Shown piece by piece: positions 1 through 7,612 of a stretch of DNA of 64,000 bases. This DNA comes from Chitinophaga niabensis (GTDB lineage Bacteria; Bacteroidota; Bacteroidia; Chitinophagales; Chitinophagaceae), in NCBI RefSeq assembly GCF_039545795.1, contig NZ_CP154260.1:3601001-3665000 (forward strand). Reading direction: 5' to 3'. The notes below the pieces were generated by a model. It was not told where the DNA came from, ran no database searches, and saw only the letters and a list, made by a program, of their open reading frames with translations. Position numbers and translations under genes: made by a program. Every line of letters begins with the position of its first letter. The stretch's first letter is position 1.

Positions 1-1064
1 AATACAAAACTGAGTGCTTCGTTCGGACGCCCTGTTTTTGCGACAGCTATAGCTACCATATAAAAAGCATCGTACCATATCCTTTTTGCCATATTCTTCG
101 GCTCATGCCGGATGCTCCTATTCAGGTATTCCATGGCTTTTTCGAAGTTCTCAAAACGTATATACTGGTATGCTATATTAGCATATAAAAAATTAGCAAA
201 TGCAAAATCCTGGTTAGCCTCCATGATAGCAATGGCTGTTTTACAATCAGCAAAAATATCCGCATAATCTCCTATAAAAGAGTCCAGGAATGAGAACACT
301 GAATAGTTATAATGAATATGTTTGAAACCCATTAATTTCTCCAGTTCTGTTACATGGAGTAACTGTTTTTTAACAGTGTCGTATTTTTGTTGAACAAAAT
401 AGATCTCATAGATGCCGGTTAACATTTTTATCATTGAAACCGTATCCCGTTGTTGCCGTACTAATTTAAGTGATTCATTAAAGTCAATTTCCTTCTGCGG
501 ATCGTCAAAGCCAGCCCCTGTCCCCCTGTTTGCCAATGCCCTGGCCAGTATCACCGGGTTGTTCGTTCTCCTGGCCAGGTTCACGGCCTGCGTAAAACAT
601 TGCTTACTTTTTTCAGGCTCTCCGCTTTGGAGATAGTATTTACCCAATAAGGTCAAAGCTGCATTCTGCCAATATACATCTCTGGTTTTATCCGCTTCAG
701 CTTTAGCGGAAAGGAAAAAGGGCAATGCGGCATCCAGGTCCTTTTTATGGGAGCCTGCTTTGAAAAGGTGAGAACTACCTTGCTTTAATAGAGATTTAAT
801 ATAATTGTCCGGACCATCAATATAATCCATGTCGTAATAGAGAGAATGAGGCAGGTTTTCTCCATCACTTACCATAATGGCCACACTGTCCATGTCCACC
901 CTGCCTTTCAGGCAAAAAAATACATAGGAAGTGGTGAGTTCTAATTGCAGTCGTTGAGTGGGAATGGAATAGCCAAAGGAGGATTTACCGGCTTGGGTTT
1001 GCCCAAAGACCGAAAGGGAACAAACGATAAAACAAAGGGATAAAAAAATAAGTACTGACTTCAT
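1..1064 (-). CDS. TPR-containing periplasmic or sensor protein (3' part beyond window)
   Basis: An open frame of 354 codons runs off the left edge; it begins with ATG at 1064 and an N-terminal signal peptide (MKSVLIFLSLCFIVCSL then a Gln after the cleavage region). The rest is helical, with the alternating Ala/Tyr/Leu pattern of tetratricopeptide repeats, for example near residues 115-190 and 265-350. The start lies 33 bases after the stop of a sigma-54-type response regulator on the same strand, so the two are probably co-transcribed. In Bacteroidota, proteins with this architecture often continue into a membrane helix and a histidine kinase. That would make this the sensor partner, but the kinase part lies outside the window and cannot be seen. 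It could equally be a plain TPR protein. Confidence 0.75.
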   Translation of the reverse strand, partial: MKSVLIFLSLCFIVCSLSVFGQTQAGKSSFGYSIPTQRLQLELTTSYVFFCLKGRVDMDSVAIMVSDGENLPHSLYYDMDYIDGPDNYIKSLLKQGSSHLFKAGSHKKDLDAALPFFLSAKAEADKTRDVYWQNAALTLLGKYYLQSGEPEKSKQCFTQAVNLARRTNNPVILARALANRGTGAGFDDPQKEIDFNESLKLVRQQRDTVSMIKMLTGIYEIYFVQQKYDTVKKQLLHVTELEKLMGFKHIHYNYSVFSFLDSFIGDYADIFADCKTAIAIMEANQDFAFANFLYANIAYQYIRFENFEKAMEYLNRSIRHEPKNMAKRIWYDAFYMVAIAVAKTGRPNEALSFV

Positions 1065-1097
1065 TTACCCTGTTTACTCTAATGTAAGCAATTATTC

Positions 1098-2498
1098 TTA
1101 ACTCTTTCTGGCAATGATCTCTTTTTCAATGCCCAGTTTCTTGATCCTTGAATTCAGGGTATTCACATTGATATCCAGTATTTCGGCAGCTCCTCCTTTT
1201 CCGGAGATCTTCCAGTTGCAGCTTTCGAGTACGGCCAGGATATGATCCCGCTCGTTCTCTATCATTGTTTTAAACTTGTTCTTATCATTAATGGCTGGAA
1301 CGGGGGCTAGTTTGGAAACAGGTATTTCTATCGATTCAATAACAGTACCGTTTGCCATCACTACATTCCGCTGAATGGTATTTTCCAGCTCCCTGATATT
1401 ACCGGGCCAGTTATATGCCATGAGCTTGTCCAGCGCCTCTTTTGAGAGTGTTGAAACTTTTCCATCGCTGTACTTCTTTAAGAAGTATTCTGCCAGTAAG
1501 GTGATATCTTCTTTTCTCTCGCGAAGAGAAGGTAACATTAAGGGGAATACGTTCAGGCGGTAATACAGATCTATACGGAAGCGCCCTGCTGCTACTTCTT
1601 CTTCCAGATCTTTATTTGTTGCGGCCAGTACCCTTACATTGATCTTTTGTGGTTTGCCGCCAATGGGTTCTATCTCTTTTTCCTGGAGTACCCTTAGAAA
1701 CTTAACCTGTAACTCAAGAGGCAACTCTCCTATTTCATCAAGGAAAATAGTACCCCCGTCTGCCAGTTCAAACTTTCCGGCCCTCCTTGCGATAGCGCCT
1801 GTGAAAGAACCTTTTTCATGACCGAACAATTCAGATTCGATCAGGTTGGCCGGTAATGCACCGCAATTGACAACAACAAAGGATTTATTCTTGCGGGTGG
1901 AATACTTATGAATGGAATGTGCGATCAATTCCTTTCCGGTGCCACTTTCTCCCAGGATCAACACAGAAGTATCCATGGGGCCAACCAACCGGGCCTGCTC
2001 CAATGCTTCCTTGAATTTTTTGCTTTTGCCAACGAGGTGACTGAATTCTGCAGGAAGCGCAGCTGGCAGGGATTTTTGTGATAAAGCCTGCATGGCACTT
2101 TCTTCCATCCTGTGTTTATGCAGGTACAGGGCTACATCCAGCATGATCAATACATCCTTTGCACGGAATGGCTTAACCATAAAGCCATACGGTTTGGTTG
2201 ATTTGGCCTCTTCCAGTATCTGCCTGTTGGAATTAGCAGACAGGTAAACAAAGGCCATGTTCTTATCATGCAGTATTTTCCCGAGGTCAATACCAGTACC
2301 TTCTCCCTGCAAAAAAATATCTACTAGTACAAGATCCGGTTTTTCCTTTTCTATTACTGACAGTGCAACGGCAACTGATCTCGCGATAGTACAGGTGGCA
2401 TATCCTGCGTTCGTGAGGATAACATTGAGTCCCTTTGCTTCAATGAACTGATCCTCTACAATTAAAATTTTCGCTTTCAATGGGCAACATTTTGTCAA
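1098..2498 (-). CDS. Sigma-54-dependent response regulator (NtrC family)
   Basis: 466 residues in the usual three parts. The receiver domain (about 8-125) has phospho-acceptor Asp60 and conserved Lys109. The AAA+ sigma-54 activator domain (about 153-390) has Walker A GESGTGKE at 183-190, Walker B FLDEIGEL and the sigma-54 contact loop as GSFTGA, a known variant of GAFTGA. The C-terminal Fis-type helix-turn-helix contains GGAAEILDINVNTLNSR. The family remodels RNA polymerase-sigma-54 at -12/-24 promoters after phosphorylation. The track start is TTG at 2498. A second TTG at 2480 would give the more typical N-terminus (KAKILIVEDQ directly after the start) and is equally possible. Its partner is probably the downstream TPR gene. 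The intergenic region behind its start carries a -24-like TGGCAC element facing the plus-strand cassette, a plausible target. Confidence 0.93.
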   Translation of the reverse strand: MTKCCPLKAKILIVEDQFIEAKGLNVILTNAGYATCTIARSVAVALSVIEKEKPDLVLVDIFLQGEGTGIDLGKILHDKNMAFVYLSANSNRQILEEAKSTKPYGFMVKPFRAKDVLIMLDVALYLHKHRMEESAMQALSQKSLPAALPAEFSHLVGKSKKFKEALEQARLVGPMDTSVLILGESGTGKELIAHSIHKYSTRKNKSFVVVNCGALPANLIESELFGHEKGSFTGAIARRAGKFELADGGTIFLDEIGELPLELQVKFLRVLQEKEIEPIGGKPQKINVRVLAATNKDLEEEVAAGRFRIDLYYRLNVFPLMLPSLRERKEDITLLAEYFLKKYSDGKVSTLSKEALDKLMAYNWPGNIRELENTIQRNVVMANGTVIESIEIPVSKLAPVPAINDKNKFKTMIENERDHILAVLESCNWKISGKGGAAEILDINVNTLNSRIKKLGIEKEIIARKS

Positions 2499-2644
2499 TG
2501 CAAATTACAAAAGTTCCATTTCTAAATCACAAAGTATTATTAATCAACCTTCTAATCATGCGTTTATTCAATAATTATTGATATAACAATAATTGATCCC
2601 CCGCTGTAAAAATTAAATTACTGCAAATCAGCCATCTAAAAAAA

Positions 2645-2660
2645 TGGCACAAGATTAGTC
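2645..2660 (+). promoter_or_regulatory. Candidate sigma-54 (-24/-12) promoter
   Basis: TGGCAC at 2645-2650 is a perfect -24 element. At the required spacing the -12 position reads TAGT (2656-2659) against consensus TTGC, keeping the first T and the G. The predicted start near 2671 is 17 bases before the ATG at 2688. It lies next to a sigma-54 activator gene. The poor -12 half makes this only a candidate. Confidence 0.4.
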
Positions 2661-2687
2661 TCGCGATCAGTCCTAAACCAATAAGCA

Positions 2688-2741
2688 ATGAAAAACAAAA
2701 CCATTTCCGCAACCTTTCACCTTAAACAGATCTTCTTATGA
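2688..2741 (+). CDS. Possible 17-residue leader peptide
   Basis: ATG at 2688 opens a 17-codon frame (MKNKTISATFHLKQIFL) whose TGA at 2739-2741 overlaps the ATG of the next gene as ATGA. This is the usual geometry for translational coupling. It lies directly behind the candidate sigma-54 promoter. There is no homology evidence, and the peptide has no run of one amino acid that would suggest attenuation. It may be a coupling ORF or chance. Confidence 0.3.
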   Translation: MKNKTISATFHLKQIFL

Positions 2742-3049
2742 AAAGTTTCCTGACCCTGATAGATGCACTGGCCGATGTTAAAAGCAGGGGCTATACGGAG
2801 GACTTCTCCGTTGAACCAAGCTGCCTCTACTGTGGCGACCTGGATATCCGCCTTTATCCTGAAGAATTTCATATCGACGAGGTCTACCGCTTTGAGGAAG
2901 ACTCTAATCCGGAAGACAACGCCGTGCTTTATGCCATCTCTTCCTCAGCAGGTATTAAAGGCACACTCGTAGATGGTTATGGAGCCTATGCGGAGAATAT
3001 GAATTTTGAGATGATCCAAAAACTAAGTGCACATGGAAGCCAAAATTAA
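2738..3049 (+). CDS. Small conserved protein of the family named phosphoribosylpyrophosphate synthetase in Bacteroidota
   Basis: 103 residues, acidic, soluble, with no signal peptide. The pattern RGYTEDF near residue 18, a CxxC-like CLYC at 29-32, an acidic YRFEEDSNPED stretch and YAISS...GIKGTLVDGYG are, from memory, typical of a short Bacteroidota family that databases label phosphoribosylpyrophosphate synthetase. It is far too short to be PRPP synthetase (about 310 residues) and has none of its PRPP-binding motifs, so the name should not be taken as a function. First full gene of the plus-strand cassette; its end overlaps the start of the next gene by 17 bases. Function unknown. Confidence 0.8.
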   Translation: MKSFLTLIDALADVKSRGYTEDFSVEPSCLYCGDLDIRLYPEEFHIDEVYRFEEDSNPEDNAVLYAISSSAGIKGTLVDGYGAYAENMNFEMIQKLSAHGSQN

Positions 3050-3461
3050 CATCGCAGAAAAAGGGCGGGAGGCATTAAAAACGCTCTTTAATATCGGCGC
3101 ATATTTAAGCAAATCTCCCATAGACGTAAATCTTCGCGAGCTTATTAATTTACGGGTATCCCAGGTCAATTCCTGTGCTTATTGTATTGACATGCACTAT
3201 AAGAGCGCAAAGGCAAAAGGTGAAACAGAAAAACGCCTGTATGGCCTGAGCACCTGGCGGCAGACCAACTGGTACAGTGATCGGGAAAAAGCTGCCTTCG
3301 CTTTTGCAGAAGCTGTTACAGCGGCTGCCATGAACGACAAGGTCTATAACAACGCCGCGTTATTCTTTTCTGAAGAAGAACTGGTAGACCTCACGCTGAT
3401 CATCACCACCGTCAATACCTGGAACAGATTCAACAATACGTTCAGTACTTCTCCTGAATAA
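3033..3461 (+). CDS. Carboxymuconolactone decarboxylase / AhpD-like protein
   Basis: 142 residues of the AhpD-like all-helical fold. The redox motif is Cys48-Ala-Tyr-Cys51 followed by His55, the pattern of alkylhydroperoxidase D relatives that reduce peroxides through a thiol pair. I use ATG 3033 instead of GTG 3027. Both lie inside the end of the preceding gene, so the two are translationally linked. A second protein with the same C48/C51/H55 arrangement is encoded at 25024-25461. In this cassette, next to a universal stress protein and an iron-sulfur flavoprotein, a role in peroxide or organic-hydroperoxide defence is a reasonable inference; substrate and reductant are not visible. Confidence 0.9.
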   Translation: MEAKINIAEKGREALKTLFNIGAYLSKSPIDVNLRELINLRVSQVNSCAYCIDMHYKSAKAKGETEKRLYGLSTWRQTNWYSDREKAAFAFAEAVTAAAMNDKVYNNAALFFSEEELVDLTLIITTVNTWNRFNNTFSTSPE

Positions 3462-3473
3462 CCGCTTAAAATT

Positions 3474-3641
3474 ATGCTTATGTTATCGCACAAAGACGAC
3501 CCGGCTAAATACGTGCCTCCGTCAAAAGAAATAGTGCCTTTACAAAGGCCTTTCCCGGAAGGGAATACCAGTGATGGAAGTGAATTCATGGATGATGCCA
3601 TTCACATGAATGAGGAACTGCCTCCTGAAGTAGAGGAGTAG
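3474..3641 (+). CDS. 55-residue acidic hypothetical protein
   Basis: A short frame starting ATG 3474 (or ATG 3480) and ending TAG 3639-3641, 12 bases after the AhpD-like gene and 42 before the YciI-like gene. The product is hydrophilic, rich in Pro and Glu (ends ELPPEVEE), with no membrane segment, cysteine or recognisable domain, so probably disordered. Placement between co-directional genes without room for a promoter supports it being expressed. I do not recognise the family; no function can be given. Confidence 0.5.
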   Translation: MLMLSHKDDPAKYVPPSKEIVPLQRPFPEGNTSDGSEFMDDAIHMNEELPPEVEE

Positions 3642-3683
3642 TACACCAAAACATCTTTTTTAATCATAAAAAATCAAATACCC

Positions 3684-4031
3684 ATGCAAGAATTCTTAAT
3701 CGCTATCCACAGGGATCTGACGGGCAAGAACCCCAAACCAACGCCAGAGCAAATGAAAGAAGCCATGAAACCTTACCAGGATTGGATCAGTAGCATTGCT
3801 GCGCAGGACAGACTGGTGAATCCACCAAAAAGATGGGATACAGATGGCCGGGTAGTCAAACCAGGTAATACAGTATCTACCGGGCCATATGCTGAGGTTA
3901 AGAAATCGATAGGCGGGTTGTTCCTGATAAGGGCTAATGACTATGAGGAGGCCGTTGAAATTGCTAAAGGCTGCCCCATCATTCAAGTGGGTGCGGTTGT
4001 GGAAGTGAGAATGGCGGTTCCTACAGTGTGA
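3684..4031 (+). CDS. YciI-like (YCII/DGPF family) protein
   Basis: 115 residues with the ferredoxin-like YCII fold. Features are MQEFLIAIHRD at the start, Pro-rich TPEQMKEAMKPYQDW, GPYAEVKKSIGGLFLIRANDYEEAVEIAKGCP and a closing VEVR strand. The GPYAE and GGxFxIxAxxxExAxxxAxxCP stretches are the signature. Family members are small dimeric proteins, mostly of unknown activity; some sit beside ECF sigma factors. Last member before a strong hairpin terminator, so it ends the first transcript of the cassette. No catalytic claim can be made. Confidence 0.88.
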   Translation: MQEFLIAIHRDLTGKNPKPTPEQMKEAMKPYQDWISSIAAQDRLVNPPKRWDTDGRVVKPGNTVSTGPYAEVKKSIGGLFLIRANDYEEAVEIAKGCPIIQVGAVVEVRMAVPTV

Positions 4032-4044
4032 GGAATTGCAAAAC

Positions 4045-4080
4045 AAAGTGCCTTTGCGTTCTGCAAGGGCACTTTTCTTA
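4045..4080 (+). terminator. Rho-independent terminator after yciI-like gene
   Basis: Stem arms 4048-4057 and 4063-4072 pair over 10 positions (one G-T), with a 5-base loop; A and T runs extend the stem outward and TTTTCTT follows. It lies between the YciI-like gene and the universal stress gene. Confidence 0.75.
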
Positions 4081-4091
4081 AATCTTGCGGT

Positions 4092-4928
4092 ATGAAAAAG
4101 ATCACTGTGGTATTTGATGGCTTACGCCTTTCCGAAAGTGCATTACAATATGCCATATTCCTGGGTAAAAAAGTATCTGCCCATATTTCTGCTCTTTTCC
4201 TGGATGACTTCACCTATAACAGCTACAATATGTATCAATTGATACGGGAGGGTGCATCGGAAAATGAAGTCAGGGATTTTGACCTGCGGGACAGGACGCA
4301 AAGGGGAACTGCAGGCCGGTATGTTGAAGCAGCTCTTCAACAGGCAGGTCTTTCCTGCAGTATACATCATGGCGGGAATATTGCCATACAGGATGTTTTA
4401 GAAGATAGTGTTTATTCTGACCTGATCATCGTGGATATTCATGAATCTTTCACGCAGGAAAAGAAATTACCTCCTACCCGGTTCATGAGGGACCTGCTGA
4501 CCGATACACAATGCCCTGTATTAATTATCCCCTCCACCTATCGTGAAATTTCCAAAGCTATACTCCTGTATGATGGAGAGCCTTCTTCTGTTTATGCTAT
4601 TAAAATGGCGGGGTACCTATTACCCTGGATCAACAGACTGCCGGCAGAAGTGCTCTCCATTAATAACAAAGAGGCGGTTGAACAATTGAATGACAACCGC
4701 CTGATGGATGAGTTTATGCAAACGTATTTCCCGGCGGCTCCCATCAAAGTGATGCAAGGGCCACCGGAAACCGTTATTGTGGACCAGTTGAAAGAACAGG
4801 AACCTGGCACTATGGTGATCTTAGGTGCCTACAGAAGAAGTGCTGTTTCCCGGTTCTTCAGAATGAGCATGGCCGATGTACTGATGAGCAACTTACAATT
4901 GCCTTTATTCATTGCACATAATAAATGA
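4092..4928 (+). CDS. Universal stress protein (tandem UspA-like domains)
   Basis: 278 residues, about twice the size of a single UspA domain. The first unit (1-150) begins MKKITVVFDGLRLSESALQYAIFLGKK and ends with a TQCPVLIIPS strand. The second (about 155-278) ends VILGAYRRSAVSRFF...LPLFIAHNK. The classical ATP-binding G-x2-G-x9-G(S/T) signature is degenerate: only the first Gly of the last domain is clear, so nucleotide binding is uncertain. Cytoplasmic. It follows a terminator, so it should have its own promoter; none with a full TAnnTTTG box is seen directly upstream. Its job here is probably general stress tolerance, in line with the neighbouring redox proteins. Confidence 0.88.
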   Translation: MKKITVVFDGLRLSESALQYAIFLGKKVSAHISALFLDDFTYNSYNMYQLIREGASENEVRDFDLRDRTQRGTAGRYVEAALQQAGLSCSIHHGGNIAIQDVLEDSVYSDLIIVDIHESFTQEKKLPPTRFMRDLLTDTQCPVLIIPSTYREISKAILLYDGEPSSVYAIKMAGYLLPWINRLPAEVLSINNKEAVEQLNDNRLMDEFMQTYFPAAPIKVMQGPPETVIVDQLKEQEPGTMVILGAYRRSAVSRFFRMSMADVLMSNLQLPLFIAHNK

Positions 4929-5013
4929 TCACAACAATACAGCTCCTTCCCCATCACGTTCAGGCTGCTCCCCCTCCGGCTCTCTCAATTCAGTAAGCAA
5001 TTGTTTAATTCCC

Positions 5014-5021
5014 TACATTTG
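5014..5021 (+). promoter_or_regulatory. -7 box TACATTTG upstream of FMN glutamate-synthase-like gene
   Basis: A perfect Bacteroidota -7 element (TAnnTTTG) 22 bases before the ATG at 5044. No TTTG is seen at the -33 spacing. It lies in the 115-base gap after the universal stress gene, which otherwise holds nothing I recognise. Confidence 0.5.
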
Positions 5022-5043
5022 CCATTGATTAAAAGAGACCAAC

Positions 5044-6630
5044 ATGCGTAAAGGATTTATCATTAGCGCAATCATAGGGATTATAGGCACTGCTTTGCTC
5101 GGCTACTTCGCAAGCCCCTGGTGGTATGTGATCCTGGCTATGATCGTGGCGCTGTTTATTATGGGCATTAATGATATGCGGCAGACCAAACATTCTATCA
5201 TGCGCACCTATCCTGTTTTTGGCAGAATGCGTTACTGGATGGAAGCATTGCGGCCTAAAATGTACCAGTACTTTGTGGAATCTGATATTGACGGGCGCCC
5301 CATTAACCGCATAGACCGCTCCACCATTTATCAGCGTGCTAAAAAAGAAATGGACACCATGCCTTTCGGTACACAACTGGATGTGTATGAGGAAGGATAC
5401 GAATGGATGAGCCATTCCATCTCTCCCAAAGATTTCCGTAACCTGGACCATAATCCGCGGGTGCTGATCGGCAACAAGGATTGCAAACTCCCTTATTCTG
5501 CCAGCATCTTCAATGTATCCGCCATGAGCTTCGGTTCTCTGAGCAGCAATGCGATTGAGGCATTGAATGCAGGTGCTAAGATCGGCAACTTTGCGCATAA
5601 TACCGGTGAGGGTGGTATCAGCCCTTATCACCTTAAACATAACGGGGATATTATCTGGCAGGTAGGCACAGGCTATTTTGGCTGCCGGGATGAAGATGGG
5701 AATTTTTCACCGGAACTATTCAGGCAAACATCTTCTGCGCCGCAGATCAGGATGATAGAACTGAAATTATCCCAGGGAGCCAAACCTGGTCACGGGGGTA
5801 TTCTGCCGGCTAAAAAGAATACACCGGAGATTGCAGCCATCCGGCACGTAAAAGCGGGCACTACAGTATACTCCCCTCCTTACCACAGCGCATTTAATAA
5901 CCCGCGTGAGCTGGTATTACTGCTTCAGCAGATGCGTGAATTGTCCGGCGGAAAACCCGTAGGTTTCAAATTATGTATCGGAAGGAAGAGTGAATTCATC
6001 GGCATCTGTAAAGCCATGATAGAACTGAACCTTTACCCGGACTTTATTACCGTGGATGGTGGTGAAGGAGGAACAGGTGCTGCACCACAGGAATTCTCCA
6101 ATCACGTAGGAGCGCCTTTACTGGATGGACTGGCTTTTGTGCATAATATCCTGGTAGGTTATGATATCCGGAAACATATCAAACTGATCGCTTCGGGTAA
6201 GATCCTTTCCGGTTTCCATATCCTCAGAGCCATCGCTTTGGGTGCAGATGCCTGTAACAGTGCACGTGCCATGATGATGGCCATCGGGTGTATCCAGGCT
6301 TTGCAATGTAATTCCAATAAATGTCCAACGGGCGTGGCTACACAGGATCCCGCTTTATCTATCGGGCTGGTAGTAGCTGATAAGAAACAGCGGGTAGCCA
6401 ACTATCATGAAGATACCGTGAAAACTTTCGTGGAACTGATGGGCGCCGCAGGTATTGATGATTATAAAAAGCTGACACGCTCACATATCTACCGCCGTGT
6501 ATTCATGAATGAGGTGAGGACTTTTGAAGATATCTTCCCATCCCTGGAACCCAGTGCGATCCTCAACAACAAAATTCCTGAAAAGTATAAACAGGATGTT
6601 GAAATGGCGCATGCAGACAGATGGTATTAA
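5044..6630 (+). CDS. Membrane-anchored FMN-binding glutamate synthase family protein
   Basis: 528 residues. Two membrane helices occupy residues about 5-40 (KGFIISAIIGIIGTALLGYF and WWYVILAMIVALFIMGI). The rest is the FMN/synthase TIM barrel of glutamate synthase, with SAMSFGSLS, AGAKIGNFAHNTGEGG, KPGHGGILPAKK, ITVDGGEGGTGAAP and a 3Fe-4S cluster site Cys416-x5-Cys422-x4-Cys427. The N-terminal glutaminase domain of GltB is missing, so ammonia must come from elsewhere or the reaction is different. Such stand-alone proteins are widespread in Bacteroidota and their substrate is not established. Cytoplasmic catalytic domain tethered to the inner membrane. Followed by a strong terminator; its own -7 box lies upstream. 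Confidence 0.92.
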   Translation: MRKGFIISAIIGIIGTALLGYFASPWWYVILAMIVALFIMGINDMRQTKHSIMRTYPVFGRMRYWMEALRPKMYQYFVESDIDGRPINRIDRSTIYQRAKKEMDTMPFGTQLDVYEEGYEWMSHSISPKDFRNLDHNPRVLIGNKDCKLPYSASIFNVSAMSFGSLSSNAIEALNAGAKIGNFAHNTGEGGISPYHLKHNGDIIWQVGTGYFGCRDEDGNFSPELFRQTSSAPQIRMIELKLSQGAKPGHGGILPAKKNTPEIAAIRHVKAGTTVYSPPYHSAFNNPRELVLLLQQMRELSGGKPVGFKLCIGRKSEFIGICKAMIELNLYPDFITVDGGEGGTGAAPQEFSNHVGAPLLDGLAFVHNILVGYDIRKHIKLIASGKILSGFHILRAIALGADACNSARAMMMAIGCIQALQCNSNKCPTGVATQDPALSIGLVVADKKQRVANYHEDTVKTFVELMGAAGIDDYKKLTRSHIYRRVFMNEVRTFEDIFPSLEPSAILNNKIPEKYKQDVEMAHADRWY

Positions 6631-6637
6631 AAACTTA

Positions 6638-6669
6638 AAGCCCGTACACAATGTACGGGCTTCCTTTTT
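6638..6669 (+). terminator. Rho-independent terminator
   Basis: An 11-bp perfect stem (6638-6648 with 6652-6662), 3-base loop, then CCTTTTT. It closes the FMN glutamate-synthase-like gene and overlaps the end of the convergent NmrA-like gene, so it may serve both strands. Confidence 0.85.
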
Positions 6670-7546
6670 AGAATGCAGCTGCAAATTCTTTTGCAAATTC
6701 CTCCAGTTTTGTTTTGCCTAATGGAATAGGTTCCTGCTTCTTATAATCTTCCTGTAACACACCTGTATGAATGCTGTTGTTCAATTGCAGGATATTGGTA
6801 ATAAAGAAGGAAGGTAATCCGGCCTGTTCCAAACCACTTTTCGTTTGTTCCTCAGTAAGTAACAGCCATTGCAGGTCCGGTTTGCCGATTGCTCTACCTA
6901 ACACACTGGCTACTTCACTGGCTGTGCGTTCATCGCTGATGATATAGCGGATGTTTTGTGTGGCAGTTGTTTTCTCCAGCTCTTCCGCAGCAACCGTGGC
7001 AATGTCTGCCGGAGCAACCATTACCAGTTTATCATCTCCACCATAGTTTGAACCGATGAAACCTGCTCCTTTGATCATATCTGCAAACCTGTAAAGATTT
7101 GGGTAGAAATATCCCGGGCGGAGGTGTGTGAGGGAAATGCCAGGCAACTGGTTCAGGATAATTTCCGCATGATGTGCACCCAGGATGAAGCCGGTGCCTT
7201 TATCCAAATGTGCACCATAGCTGCTGAGATGTACTACCCTCTTTATACCAGCCTGCTGAATGGCCTGTGCATAATTGCCTGCAAGCCTTTTGTAATACGC
7301 CACCTGATCTGTTTCCGTATAGCCGGGAGGCACCATTATATATACAGTATCTGCGCCAGTGAAAGTGTTTGTCAGAAACTCCCGGTCGTCCAGTGAGCCG
7401 ATGGCCGCTGTGGCCCCGAGTGCTTCGATCTCTGCTTTCTTTGCAGGATTGCTGCTGATAGTGGTTACCCTATGGCCTTTCTGTAACAGGTCTTTTATTA
7501 ATGGCAAGCCTATGTTCCCTAAGGAACCTGTTGTTATTATTTTCAT
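6668..7546 (-). CDS. NmrA-like NAD(P)-binding protein / atypical SDR
   Basis: 292 residues. A Rossmann fold opens with MKIITTGSLGNIGLPLIKDLLQKGH, where the glycine motif is TGxxGxxG. It continues with a phosphate-site SSNPAKKAEIE segment, TVYIMVPPG and a VVHLSSYGAH strand in place of the SDR YxxxK site, typical of the NmrA/QOR2 group. These act either as NAD(P)H-dependent quinone or azo reductases or as redox-sensing binders. Cytoplasmic. It follows the AraC-family regulator on the same strand by 66 bases and may be its target or co-transcribed with it. No specific substrate can be read. Confidence 0.88.
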   Translation of the reverse strand: MKIITTGSLGNIGLPLIKDLLQKGHRVTTISSNPAKKAEIEALGATAAIGSLDDREFLTNTFTGADTVYIMVPPGYTETDQVAYYKRLAGNYAQAIQQAGIKRVVHLSSYGAHLDKGTGFILGAHHAEIILNQLPGISLTHLRPGYFYPNLYRFADMIKGAGFIGSNYGGDDKLVMVAPADIATVAAEELEKTTATQNIRYIISDERTASEVASVLGRAIGKPDLQWLLLTEEQTKSGLEQAGLPSFFITNILQLNNSIHTGVLQEDYKKQEPIPLGKTKLEEFAKEFAAAF

Positions 7547-7612
7547 AACATAAAGGTCCCTCCTCCAGCGTTTTTCCCTGTAGCTAAATCTCAGATTGTT
7601 GTAGTCATTTCT

